The position numbers and the translations under genes are program-made. The notes under the pieces are model-generated. The model was not told the origin of the DNA and did no database searches. It saw only the letters and a program-made list of their open reading frames with translations. Shown here in pieces: positions 47,837-58,525 of a stretch of 64,000 bases of DNA (position 1 is the stretch's first letter; each line of letters starts with the position of its first letter). This DNA comes from an uncultured Celeribacter sp. (lineage in GTDB: Bacteria > Pseudomonadota > Alphaproteobacteria > Rhodobacterales > Rhodobacteraceae), in the NCBI RefSeq assembly GCF_963676475.1, contig NZ_OY781107.1, positions 558,001-622,000 on the forward strand, written 5' to 3'.

Positions 47837-48466
47837 TTACGTTTTGTCTTGATACAATATATTGTGTATAGGTTTGAACGAACGTCTATGGAACGGGGTC
47901 ACACCAAAATCTCGCAAGCCTTCGAGATGCGCTTTGGTCCCGTAACCTGCGTTTTTCTCCCATGCATAGCCGGGGTACTGTTGCGCCAAATCCACCATGA
48001 GGCGATCGCGCCATATTTTGGCCACAATTGAGGCCGCCGAAATCGACAAAGAGCGCGCATCGCCTTTGACGATGGCCTCGGCATCGAGCCCGAAGGCGGG
48101 CGGCACCTTGTTGCCATCGACCAGCACGTAATCCGCCTTGACCTTGAGCCCTGCCACCGCACGCTCCATCGCCCGCAAGGACGCCTGAAGAATGTTGATC
48201 TCGTCGATTTCCTCTACGGAACACGACGAGATGGAGACATCGGCCTTGGCGCAAATCTCAGTATAGAGCGCTTCGCGCCGTTTTGCCGTCAGGGCTTTGG
48301 AATCGTTGAGCCCTTCGGGGATGTGCGCCGGGTCGAGCCAGACGGCAGCGGCCACCACGGGACCCGCCAAGGGGCCACGCCCCACCTCATCCACGCCAAC
48401 GATACGGGTGTAGCCACGCCGCTGGGCGGCCTGTTCGAAACTGTAATTAGGGATCGGTTTTGTCAT
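47837..48466 (-). CDS. rnhB: ribonuclease HII
   Basis: A 209-residue enzyme that cuts RNA in RNA-DNA hybrids and removes misincorporated ribonucleotides. The catalytic acidic residues are in IVGVDEVGRGPLAGPVVAAA, VLVDGNKVP and AASIVAKIWRDRLM. The ATG at 48466 starts the conserved protein. It is upstream of ccrM in the same direction, the standard Rhodobacterales arrangement. Confidence 0.95.
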   Translation of the reverse strand: MTKPIPNYSFEQAAQRRGYTRIVGVDEVGRGPLAGPVVAAAVWLDPAHIPEGLNDSKALTAKRREALYTEICAKADVSISSCSVEEIDEINILQASLRAMERAVAGLKVKADYVLVDGNKVPPAFGLDAEAIVKGDARSLSISAASIVAKIWRDRLMVDLAQQYPGYAWEKNAGYGTKAHLEGLRDFGVTPFHRRSFKPIHNILYQDKT

Positions 48467-48590
48467 ACCCCTGTGAAGCCGAAGCCAGAGAGAGGCGCAA
48501 GAAAAAAGCGGATGGGACGCATGAACCCACCCGCCAAGTTGACGCGACACATGGGGACGTGAAACCGCGTATCTGCTCGATTTTTATAAC

Positions 48591-49094
48591 TCAGCGACGT
48601 GCGTAGTCCTGGTCGCGAAAACGATCACGATCACGATCACGATCACGATCACGATCACGGTCGATGCGATAGCCGAAATTACTCAGGCAACCGACATCAT
48701 AGGCCTCCCGCTTCCCATGACGGGTATGCACGCGCGTCTCACAGGCGCGCGGCAAGCGGACACGGCTTTGACGGGTTTCCCGCTCGACACAATTTTCAAG
48801 AACCACCAGCCGGTGTTTATTGCCTCGGCCCGCGCTCATCACGCATGTGTTCGGGATGCGGAAATCATGACCCCAATCGTTTCCGGGTCGACGCTGATCG
48901 TGATGAGGTGGCTGTGTGACTTTGACTTTGTCGTCCCCCTTGTTCTCCAACGCCTTGCCAATCACGAAAAGGGTCACAAGTCCGCCCAGAGCCAAGGCCA
49001 ACTCCTCTTCTCCGGCGCGCGCCGGTGCGGCGGAAATGCCAGCGGTGGCCATGGAAAGCGCAAGCAGCCCTGCGGTGAATTTGGTCAGTCTCAT
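48591..49094 (-). CDS. exported protein with C-terminal Asp-Arg repeat
   Basis: A 167-residue protein with a signal peptide (MRLTKFTAGLLALSMATAG to APARAGEEE), a hydrophobic stretch (LALALGGLVTLFVIGKAL) that may anchor it, and a Cys-containing basic region (PNTCVMSAGRGNKHRLVVLE, then RACETRVHT). It ends in a run of seven alternating Asp-Arg dipeptides encoded by a hexanucleotide repeat. No known family was recognised. The ATG at 49094 has an AAGGA site upstream. Confidence 0.75.
   Translation of the reverse strand: MRLTKFTAGLLALSMATAGISAAPARAGEEELALALGGLVTLFVIGKALENKGDDKVKVTQPPHHDQRRPGNDWGHDFRIPNTCVMSAGRGNKHRLVVLENCVERETRQSRVRLPRACETRVHTRHGKREAYDVGCLSNFGYRIDRDRDRDRDRDRDRFRDQDYARR
48622..48657. 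repeat. hexanucleotide tandem repeat within coding sequence
   Basis: CGATCA is repeated six times without interruption. Read on the minus strand it encodes Asp-Arg dipeptides in the preceding gene; each unit adds exactly two codons, so changes in copy number would not shift the frame. Confidence 0.95.
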
Positions 49095-49268
49095 CGGTCG
49101 TCCTTTCAAAGCCTGCGGCCCGCCTTTTTGTGGGCTGAGCACGGTGATGGGACGGTGATGGCCGGATTTGGGAAAATCGCTCAATAACAGCGGACTGTCA
49201 TTGGATAACAGGTGGCAAAACCGGCTTTGCTATTGAATAACATCCGCGAAACTCACAGGATCGCGAGC

Positions 49269-49556
49269 ATGAAAAAGCACCTTCTCCCCCTCATGATTGC
49301 GCTCGCCACCCTGCCCGGTCTGGCCAGCGCCTCCTGTTACGCCAGCTACAAAGCCAAGCGTGACAATCCGCTCAAGCTGCACTTCGGCGTGGCCGAGGTG
49401 GGCGACCAGCACTGCTCGAAAAAAGCGGCGGCACAGGCGATTGGGCCGCGGCTTGAGAAAGAGGGCTGGCATCTTCTCTCCATCGTGGCGATGATCCCCG
49501 AAGAGAAACTGGGCGAGGTCAAAGCCGATGCTGGCGACTATTTCCTCCGATACTGA
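49269..49556 (+). CDS. small exported protein
   Basis: A 95-residue protein with a signal peptide (MKKHLLPLMIALATLPGLAS | ASCYASY). The mature part of about 75 residues has two cysteines (after cleavage near the N-terminus and in GDQHCSKK), which could form a disulfide, and a C-terminal strand (LGEVKADAGDYFLRY). No family was recognised. It ends 29 bases inside the next gene, whose product is a membrane winged-helix protein, so the two are coupled. Confidence 0.75.
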   Translation: MKKHLLPLMIALATLPGLASASCYASYKAKRDNPLKLHFGVAEVGDQHCSKKAAAQAIGPRLEKEGWHLLSIVAMIPEEKLGEVKADAGDYFLRY

Positions 49557-50226
49557 CAGCCGCAAAGTGTCGCGTGTGGCGATCTACGGCATCGTGGCGA
49601 TTGTCACGATCCTGTTGATCGCCGCCGTGTTGTTGTTTTTGAACCTGCCGGACGCGAATGCGTTCAACGCGCGGGTCGAGCGGATTTTTGTCGAAAACGA
49701 CCTGACCACACAGGCGGAAATCAAATTGCTCGAAATCCTCGCGCAATCGGGAACGTCCTTTTCCGGTGTGCTCAATTCCTACCGCATGGTAATCTTTGTG
49801 CTCCTGGTCTTTGCGACTGCTTTGCTGATCGCCGCTCTCGTCTTTCTCGTGGTGATCATCGCGCTGAACAAGCGGATGAGCGAGATCGAAAAACGCGGGA
49901 TCGAGGTCTCTTCGCTCCTGATCTCACGCGCGGAGAACACGGTCTACCTGAACAACATGGAATTCAAACTGACCCCTGCTGCCATCGAAACCCTCTCCGT
50001 TCTGGCCGAAGCGCGTCTTGATGACGACGTCCTGTCCGGCGCCGAGATCGAAGCGGTGATTTCCGGCCGCCATGCGGCGGACTGCGACGAGGCTGCTGGG
50101 GCGACCCGGATCAAGCGCCTGCGCGACACGCTTGGCAATCAGATGGTCAGTGAGCTTTTGGTGAAAAACATCGCGCGCAAAGGCTACATGCTGTCCTGCC
50201 CGCGCGATGTGATCAAGATGGTCTAA
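49528..50226 (+). CDS. membrane-anchored winged-helix protein
   Basis: A 232-residue protein with two transmembrane helices (about 17-40 and 87-113) around a short periplasmic part, and a C-terminal winged helix of the OmpR type at about 138-222: TVYLNNMEFKLTPAAIETLS, then ATRIKRLRDTLGNQMVSELL and VKNIARKGYML. With both ends in the cytoplasm, the DNA-binding domain would face the chromosome. Unlike ToxR or CadC, where the winged helix is N-terminal, here it is C-terminal. The start at 49528 follows GAGG and overlaps the upstream gene by 29 bases. Confidence 0.75.
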   Translation: MLATISSDTDSRKVSRVAIYGIVAIVTILLIAAVLLFLNLPDANAFNARVERIFVENDLTTQAEIKLLEILAQSGTSFSGVLNSYRMVIFVLLVFATALLIAALVFLVVIIALNKRMSEIEKRGIEVSSLLISRAENTVYLNNMEFKLTPAAIETLSVLAEARLDDDVLSGAEIEAVISGRHAADCDEAAGATRIKRLRDTLGNQMVSELLVKNIARKGYMLSCPRDVIKMV

Positions 50227-50237
50227 CGAGAATCCAA

Positions 50238-50270
50238 AGTTTCGAGGCAGAACATCCGCCCCGAAACTGG
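50238..50270. repeat. hairpin between winged-helix gene and gyrB
   Basis: AGTTTCG-A-GGC pairs with GCC-C-CGAAACT across a short loop. It lies between the ends of two convergent genes and could act as a bidirectional 3' structure, though no T tract follows on either strand. Confidence 0.45.
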
Positions 50271-50289
50271 CTTCACATGACGCCTAAAC

Positions 50290-52749
<2,460 letters not shown>

Positions 52750-52838
52750 CTAATTTATACGCGAGCGCGCCGGAGATGTCACGCGAATGACACGGAAAAA
52801 GAGCGGGAAAACGCCGGGTCACATCGCACGGATTCGGA

Positions 52839-53459
52839 TCACACGAAAGGCAGGACCAGCGCAACGAAAATCAAGAGAGAGCCCGCCGAGATATTCATCC
52901 GCCGCAGGGCCTTTGGCGAGGTCATGATTTTGCGTACCGCACTGACCGAGGCCCCCAGAATGAGGTTGCCGACCAGCGGGATCACAGCGGAAATCGCACA
53001 GATCGCAACGATGTCGGAAATGGTCAGGCTAGAGAGATCAAAGAAGCCGGGCAGAAAGCCCATGTAGAACAGGATCGCTTTTGGATTGCCCAAAATCACC
53101 ACCAGACCAGCCACAAACCCGGCCCACATGCCGGGACGTGTCAAACGGCTGTCGGCTGCGATCTGTTTGTCGGCATTGCGGACCAACAAGACCCCCATCA
53201 CCAGAAACATCACCACTGCAACCCAACGCAGGACGGTCAGAAATCCGTCGAATTCCGAGACGATCCACGACACCCCCAAGATCGCCAAAAGCGACCAAAG
53301 CACATCTCCGATCACCACCCCCAAGGCCAGCGGCCAAGCGGCATTGAATCCACCCGAAAGCGCGCGCGCCAGCATCGCCAGCCACACCGGGCCAGGCGTC
53401 AAAAACAGGATCAAAAGCGCAAAGGCATAAAGCCCGAGATCGCCGGGAGTGATTGTCAT
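52839..53459 (-). CDS. LysE family exporter
   Basis: A 206-residue inner-membrane protein with about six hydrophobic segments. LysE/RhtB hallmarks are FLTPGPVWLAMLARALSGGF near the N-terminus and VILGNPKAILFYMGFLPGFF in the middle. Such proteins export amino acids or related compounds. The start overlaps the recF stop by four bases (ATGA), so the gene is co-translated with recF although it has no known replication role. Confidence 0.92.
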   Translation of the reverse strand: MTITPGDLGLYAFALLILFLTPGPVWLAMLARALSGGFNAAWPLALGVVIGDVLWSLLAILGVSWIVSEFDGFLTVLRWVAVVMFLVMGVLLVRNADKQIAADSRLTRPGMWAGFVAGLVVILGNPKAILFYMGFLPGFFDLSSLTISDIVAICAISAVIPLVGNLILGASVSAVRKIMTSPKALRRMNISAGSLLIFVALVLPFV

Positions 53460-54565
53460 AACCGTTCTTTCACACTGGAGCTTCCGCCCTCGTCCGACAC
53501 CTCATAGGCGGCGGCGCGAGACCCGAGTTCCGCGAACAATTCCGGCCCCGTGCCGGTCATAAAAGCCTGCGCGCCCAAGGCGCAAATCTCATCGTAAAGC
53601 GCTGCGCGACGATCCGCGTCAAGATGTGCCGCCACCTCATCGAGCAAAAAGATCGGCGCAGCACCGAAATCTTCGGCCAGTGCACGCCCATTGGCGAGAA
53701 TAAGCGAGATCAAAAGCGCTTTTTGCTCGCCAGTGGAACATTGATCAGCAGGCACACCTTTGGCGGCATATACCCCTTCGAGATCGGCGCGATGCGGACC
53801 GATCAACGTGCGACCAGCCGCCAGATCGCGAGGACGCCCATCTTGGAAAGCCGCCAAAAGATCGCTCTGAGTTTCAGGCAAATCCATCCCGCCAGACGAT
53901 TTCAACGCAAGCGCCGCGGAGGGAAAAGCGGTCTCCGCCCCCTCCTGCGCCTGTGCGATGCGCTCAAGCGTGGTCAGCCGATACTTCATGAGCGCGGCGC
54001 CATGTTCGGCCATTTGCGCCTCAAGGGCTGCGTACCAATGCGCGTCGCGCACCATATCCTTGAGCAGACGATTGCGCTCTCGCATCGCCTTTTCATAGGC
54101 CACAACGACCTCGGCATGACGCGGCTCGAAACTCATCACCATGCGGTCCAAAAACCGCCGCCGCCCTTCGGGCGCTTCGATCCAGAGCCGATCCATCGCG
54201 GGAATAAGCCAGACCACGCGCGCGATACGGCCCAAGGCCACCTGCGCCGCCGCCTTGCCGTCGATTTTCACGGAGCGCGAAGTACCACTTTCCGCCCAGG
54301 TTTCCAGCTCATGAAACTGATGCAGAGAATGCAAATCGGCACGGATTTTCCAGCCCAAAGCCTCTGGCTTGCGCGCAATCTCGTCGGGACTGGCCCGCCT
54401 TAGCCCGCGCCCCGGCGACAAAAGCGACACTGCCTCCAGAATATTGGTCTTGCCCGCGCCATTCGGCCCCCAAATGGCGACAGGCCGCCCGTCCAATTCG
54501 AGACGCGCGGCCCTGTGGGAGCGGAAATGCGACAGGCTCAGCTCTTCTATGAACAGGCCGCCCAT
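53456..54565 (-). CDS. recF: DNA replication and repair protein RecF
   Basis: A 369-residue SMC-like ATPase that helps load RecA at gaps. Walker A is in VAIWGPNGAGKTNILEAVSL, the signature region in CSTGEQKALLISLILA and Walker B in APIFLLDEVAAHLDADRR. It lies 34 bases downstream of dnaN in the same direction, as is usual. Confidence 0.95.
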   Translation of the reverse strand: MGGLFIEELSLSHFRSHRAARLELDGRPVAIWGPNGAGKTNILEAVSLLSPGRGLRRASPDEIARKPEALGWKIRADLHSLHQFHELETWAESGTSRSVKIDGKAAAQVALGRIARVVWLIPAMDRLWIEAPEGRRRFLDRMVMSFEPRHAEVVVAYEKAMRERNRLLKDMVRDAHWYAALEAQMAEHGAALMKYRLTTLERIAQAQEGAETAFPSAALALKSSGGMDLPETQSDLLAAFQDGRPRDLAAGRTLIGPHRADLEGVYAAKGVPADQCSTGEQKALLISLILANGRALAEDFGAAPIFLLDEVAAHLDADRRAALYDEICALGAQAFMTGTGPELFAELGSRAAAYEVSDEGGSSSVKERL

Positions 54566-54599
54566 CGCGCCTCACTCGTTTCCTTTGCTGGAAAAATAC

Positions 54600-55718
54600 T
54601 CACACCCGCATCGGCATGACGACATAGACGGCGGAGGTGTCATTGCCTTCGCGCATCAGGGTCGGGTCGCCCGAGGAGTTGAACAGGAAGACCGCGTTTT
54701 CGCGATCGACCTGCGAAGCAATCTCCAGCAAGTATTTGGCGTTAAAGCCGATTTCCAGACGTTCGTCATTGTAGGCAACGGCCAGTTCTTCTTCGGCCGC
54801 ACCGCTGTCGGGGGCATTCACAGAAAGCGTCAGCTTGTCTTCGTCCAGTGTCAGTTTGACCGCACGGGAGCGCTCGGAAGACACGGTGGCCACACGGTCC
54901 ACGGCCTTGGCGAACTCGGCGGCGTCGACTTCGAGTTTGCGGGTGTTGCCGACCGGGATCACCCGGGTGTAATCTGGGAAGGTGCCGTCGATGACTTTCG
55001 AGGTCAGGGTAATCTCCGGTGTGGCAAAGCGAATTTTCGCTTCGGACACAGAGACCGCGATCATCATATCGTCGTCGTCCAAAAGCTTGCGCAGCTCGCC
55101 CACGGTTTTACGCGGCACGATCACGCCCGGCATCTCAGAAGCCTCAGGCGGCAGATCGGCGTCAATGCGCGCCAGACGGTGCCCATCGGTCGCGACACAT
55201 CGCAACGCACGGCCATTTTCGCTGTCGGCGATATGCATATAGACGCCGTTCAGATAATACCGCGTTTCCTCGGTCGAGATCGCGAATTTCGACTTGTCGA
55301 ACAGGCGACGCAGAACCGGGGCCGCGACGGCGAAATTGCTGTCGTATTCGGCGGAGGCCATGACCGGAAAATCTTCTTTCGGCAAAGTTGCCAGCGAGAA
55401 GTTCGACCGGCCCGCTTCGACGGTCAGGCGGCCATTGGCGCCATCGTCGGTGAGCTGAACCATCGCGCCGTCCGGCAGTTTGCGGACAATTTCGTGAAGC
55501 GTCACGGCGGACACGGTCGTCGCACCCGCACGCTCGACCATGGCGGCACATTTGTCCACCACCTCGATGTCCAGATCGGTCGCACGGAAGGAAACGGTGT
55601 CACCCTCGGCCTCGATCAGAACGTTGGCGAGGATCGGAATGGTGTTCCGGCGCTCGACAACAGATTGCGCCTGACCGACGGCTTTCAAAAGCGTGCCGCG
55701 TTCGATGCTGATTTTCAT
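54600..55718 (-). CDS. dnaN: DNA polymerase III sliding clamp (beta)
   Basis: A 372-residue clamp with three clamp-like repeats: MKISIERGTLLKAVGQAQSV at the start, DGHRLARIDADLP in the middle, and the C-terminal TLMREGNDTSAVYVVMPMRV typical of beta clamps. It encircles DNA and tethers polymerases. The ATG at 55718 begins the conserved protein; the open frame extends 36 codons further but without similarity. Confidence 0.97.
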   Translation of the reverse strand: MKISIERGTLLKAVGQAQSVVERRNTIPILANVLIEAEGDTVSFRATDLDIEVVDKCAAMVERAGATTVSAVTLHEIVRKLPDGAMVQLTDDGANGRLTVEAGRSNFSLATLPKEDFPVMASAEYDSNFAVAAPVLRRLFDKSKFAISTEETRYYLNGVYMHIADSENGRALRCVATDGHRLARIDADLPPEASEMPGVIVPRKTVGELRKLLDDDDMMIAVSVSEAKIRFATPEITLTSKVIDGTFPDYTRVIPVGNTRKLEVDAAEFAKAVDRVATVSSERSRAVKLTLDEDKLTLSVNAPDSGAAEEELAVAYNDERLEIGFNAKYLLEIASQVDRENAVFLFNSSGDPTLMREGNDTSAVYVVMPMRV

Positions 55719-55895
55719 ACCACCCTCGTATGTCTCATGAGCCGGGGCGTTGAAGGTAAACGATCCATCGCCGGGCGCAATAGTTTGTTTGGTTGCGACT
55801 GTGTGGTGAACGAGCCGGATCGTCAAGAGACGCAGACACCGCCGAGGACGATTGTCGCGGCGGTGCAGCGTTTTAGACTCAGGCTTCGGCCCAGA
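55719..55895 (-). promoter_or_regulatory. dnaA-dnaN intergenic leader
   Basis: The 177 bases between dnaA and dnaN contain an inverted repeat CACCGCC (55837-55843) with GGCGGTG (55859-55865). No T tract follows it, so dnaN may be transcribed partly by read-through from dnaA as well as from its own promoter here. Confidence 0.4.
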
Positions 55896-57302
55896 TCAGG
55901 CCTCAAGCGTGCGGCGCAGCATTTCCAGATCGTCCGCGATCTGGCTGTCGGTGCCTTTGAGCTCTTCGATCCGCTTGACGCCATGCATGACCGTGGTGTG
56001 ATCGCGCCCCCCAAAACGGCGACCGATTTCTGGCAAGGACCGCGTGGTCATGTGTTTCGCGAGATACATCGCCACCTGACGCGGGCGCGCAATGGAGCGC
56101 ACACGTTTCGGACCGATCATGTCGGAGAGGCGGATCGCATAATGCTCGGAGACTTTGCGCTGGATCTCTTCGACGGTCACCTTGCGCTCGGAGGCTTTCA
56201 GGATGTCGGCAAGACATTCCTGGGTCAGATCGAGGTCGATCTCGCGGCCAACGAGCGAAGCAAAGGCAAACAGACGCATCAGCGCGCCTTCGAGCACACG
56301 GACGTTGGTCGAAATGCGATGCGCGAGGAATTCCAACACGCCATCCGCGAATTTCAGCTCCGGGTATTGCGCGCGATAGCTTTCCGCTTTGGTTTGCAAC
56401 ACGCCGAGACGCAATTCGTAGTCGGTCGGGTGCAAATCGACGACGAGGCCACATTGCAGACGGGATTTGATCCGATCTTCGAGCCCCTGAATTTCCCCCG
56501 GCGCACGGTCGGCGGAGATGATGATCTGTTTGTTTTGATCGACGAGGGCGTTGAACGTGTGGAAGAACTCTTCCTGCGTCGAATCCTTGCCCGCGATGAA
56601 CTGGACGTCATCGACCATAAGCACATCGACGGAGCGGAAAATCTGTTTGAAGTCAATCATTTGACGATCCCGCAGCGCCTGGACGAAGCGGTACATGAAT
56701 TGTTCGGCAGAGAGATAAAGCACGCGCAGGGACGGGTCGCGGTCGCGGATTTCATGGGCTATGGCGTGCATCAGGTGGGTCTTGCCGAGGCCAACACCGC
56801 CGTAGAGGAACAGGGGATTAAAGGTCACCGGACCGCCTTCGGCCACGCGGCGCGCGGCGGCATGGGCCAGCTCGTTCGGCTTGCCGACAACGAAGTTGTC
56901 AAATGTGAACCGCGGGTCGAGCGGCGCACCGGGCAAATCCTCTGCGGACGCGTCCTGAACCTGTGGTTCCACGGATTTCTGCGGCGCCGGAGCGGCGGAT
57001 TTGGACACAGGTGTTTCAGAGGCAGACACGGACGCCGTATGGTGCGGTTCGACGCGGAACTCCACACGGGACGCCGGCGCATTCGCGGCCTTGAGGTGAA
57101 TCAGAATGGTTTCCGAAAAATTGCGCGACACCCAGTTCGCCATAAAGCTCGTCGGGACGGAAAACACCGCGACCCCGTTGTCCACTTTTTTCAGTTCGAG
57201 CGGCTCGATCCAGTTTGCGTAGTTGTTGCGGCCCACGCTTTCGAGAAGTTGCTGCTTAACACGTCCCCACGTATCATTTTTCATTTTGTTTTTTCGACCC
57301 AT
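55896..57302 (-). CDS. dnaA: chromosomal replication initiator DnaA
   Basis: A 468-residue AAA+ initiator. Walker A is in LYGGVGLGKTHLMHAIAHEI, Walker B in LMVDDVQFIAGKD, and the DNA-binding helix-turn-helix in RQVAMYLAKHMTTRSLPEIG followed by the DnaA signature FGGRDHTTVMHGVKRI. It melts the origin and regulates genes through DnaA boxes. The start is uncertain between 57302 and an ATG 18 bases later; neither has a strong ribosome-binding site. Confidence 0.96.
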   Translation of the reverse strand: MGRKNKMKNDTWGRVKQQLLESVGRNNYANWIEPLELKKVDNGVAVFSVPTSFMANWVSRNFSETILIHLKAANAPASRVEFRVEPHHTASVSASETPVSKSAAPAPQKSVEPQVQDASAEDLPGAPLDPRFTFDNFVVGKPNELAHAAARRVAEGGPVTFNPLFLYGGVGLGKTHLMHAIAHEIRDRDPSLRVLYLSAEQFMYRFVQALRDRQMIDFKQIFRSVDVLMVDDVQFIAGKDSTQEEFFHTFNALVDQNKQIIISADRAPGEIQGLEDRIKSRLQCGLVVDLHPTDYELRLGVLQTKAESYRAQYPELKFADGVLEFLAHRISTNVRVLEGALMRLFAFASLVGREIDLDLTQECLADILKASERKVTVEEIQRKVSEHYAIRLSDMIGPKRVRSIARPRQVAMYLAKHMTTRSLPEIGRRFGGRDHTTVMHGVKRIEELKGTDSQIADDLEMLRRTLEA

Positions 57303-57588
57303 TATCGATATTCGTTATCGTTTTTATTCACGCCAACATATCGCTGACGACGGACTTCTGCGGTTTCCCGCAGAAATCGCGGCTCGTGCTTTTCGGGTCG
57401 CCTTGGGACGGCGGAACGGACAAAAATATCGGCCACGCGACACCCTCACAAGTCGCATGATCGCCGAAGCCGGCCCTAATTTAGATCGCACCGCACCCGA
57501 TGCCGATCACTCATCAAAGACCTCACTCTTCAATGTCACGGCTTTCGAGACGACGGCGCGGGTGTGTTGGACAGACCAAACCTAGTCT

Positions 57589-57704
57589 TCGCTATAAATA
57601 GCGAGATCAGGACTGGACAGCTCTCCCTCGGATACCCCTATCCGAGAAACAGCTTCAAGATCGCGCAACAAAAACATACCCAGGGGAGCGGCAGAGCTTC
57701 CCTG
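57589..57704. ncRNA. three consecutive hairpins, possible structured RNA
   Basis: Three inverted repeats lie in a row: TCGCTAT/ATAGCGA at 57589-57604; CTCGGATA/TATCCGAG with a CCCC loop at 57627-57646; and CAGGGGAGC/GCTTCCCTG at 57681-57704 (one G-T pair). The density of perfect stems in a non-coding gap is unusual. No match to 6S, tmRNA, SRP or RNase P RNA core motifs was recognised, and the strand is unknown. Confidence 0.3.
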
Positions 57705-57728
57705 TAAGTCCGTATGTCTTAGCGACAC

Positions 57729-57841
57729 GATTCCTGAATGTCCCCCCAAGACGACGTGAATCGCAGGAGTAAGCTAGCAACCCGGCGAGGAGAGTCGCAA
57801 TCTATCTTCGCGCTTGACTCTGTCTTTGCGAAAACCGAATC
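57729..57841. promoter_or_regulatory. cluster of GANTC (CcrM) sites near dnaA
   Basis: Five GANTC sites occur in 113 bases: GATTC 57729-57733, GAATC 57758-57762, GAGTC 57792-57796, GACTC 57816-57820 and GAATC 57837-57841, with a sixth (GATTC) at 57969-57973. About one site per 256 bases is expected by chance. The ccrM gene is in the same window. Confidence 0.6.
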
Positions 57842-58023
57842 CGAATTCTTCAATAACTGCTTATGTCAGCGTGGCGAATTTGCCTCAATCTACTGGACAC
57901 AGCATCGCGTTTTGATTTGGGGAATTGCTCATACAGAAGTGGATTTGCTAGCCGCGACTTTCCCGCGAGATTCGCTGGTGAAAGCTGCATAAATTTGCCG
58001 CACATCGCTCTGATTTTGGCATG

Positions 58024-58050
58024 AAAAAACGCGCCCTGAGGCGCGTTTTT
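58024..58050 (-). terminator. intrinsic terminator after rpsT
   Basis: AACGCGCC (58028-58035) and GGCGCGTT (58040-58047) form a stem with a four-base loop and are followed by T residues on both strands. On the minus strand it ends the rpsT transcript 35-60 bases after the stop codon. Confidence 0.85.
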
Positions 58051-58083
58051 CTATTCTTATCAAACCTCTGTACCGAGCCGGGC

Positions 58084-58347
58084 TTAGCCGATGGCTTTGA
58101 CGCGAGCGGCCAGACGGGAGATTTTGCGCGATGCGGTGTTCTTGTGAACAACGCCTTTGGTCACGCCGCGCATCAGCTCGGGCTGAGCAGCTTGCAGAGC
58201 AGCTTTTGCAGCAGCCTGATCACCGGACGCGATGGCTTCTTCGACCTTGCGCAGGTAGGTGCGGATGCGGGACCGGCGAGCTTTGTTGACGTCGTTGCGG
58301 CGTACGGACTGACGGGCGCGCTTTTTGGACTGGGGCGTATTTGCCAT
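58084..58347 (-). CDS. rpsT: 30S ribosomal protein S20
   Basis: An 87-residue, strongly basic protein that binds 16S rRNA early in 30S assembly. The N-terminus [20 protein letters not shown] and the alanine-rich helical end [20 protein letters not shown] are typical. The dnaA gene lies next along the same strand after a gap of about 780 bases, as in many alphaproteobacteria. Confidence 0.97.
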   Translation of the reverse strand: MANTPQSKKRARQSVRRNDVNKARRSRIRTYLRKVEEAIASGDQAAAKAALQAAQPELMRGVTKGVVHKNTASRKISRLAARVKAIG

Positions 58348-58525
58348 GATCTTTTCCTCTTCGAGGTCGTGTTACAATTTCGATTGCGCGAACGGCCTCG
58401 CCACCCTGTCGGGGAGGATCATCATAGCCTAAAGCGGGCTCCACACGCATGTAAGGCGTCCCTTTAAGCGAGAATCGCTCAAAAGGAAAGCCTGTTTTTC
58501 ACTTCCGGCCCGCTCAGAGCCGAGA

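Larger units (their letters stand above)
57303..58083. other. dnaA-rpsT intergenic region with structured and GANTC-rich DNA
   Basis: About 780 bases without a convincing gene. From left to right: an AT-rich stretch next to dnaA with TTATCG twice (57302, 57315) and one DnaA-box-like TTATTCACG at 57324-57332; three hairpin-forming repeats at 57589-57704; a cluster of GANTC sites at 57729-57841 with another at 57969; and the rpsT terminator at 58024-58050. An ATG frame of 84 codons (57738-57992) has no ribosome-binding site or recognisable domain and is not called. Confidence 0.55.

Noticed and set aside
48622..48657. Tandem repeat considered as a CRISPR array
   Set aside because: Units are six bases without spacers and lie inside a coding frame; no cas genes are present.
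54369..57347. 992-codon open frame antisense to recF, dnaN and dnaA
   Set aside because: It overlaps three well-supported genes and their spacers and encodes no recognisable domain.
57541..57720. 6S RNA, SRP RNA or tmRNA
   Set aside because: No conserved core sequence of these RNAs was recognised, so only an unnamed structured element is reported.
57738..57992. 84-codon open frame in the dnaA-rpsT gap
   Set aside because: No ribosome-binding site, no domain and lower GC than neighbouring genes; the gap is better explained as non-coding.
57303..58083. Chromosomal replication origin at dnaA
   Set aside because: Only one DnaA-box-like site is visible, and in many alphaproteobacteria the origin is not next to dnaA; GC-skew or marker-frequency data would be needed.
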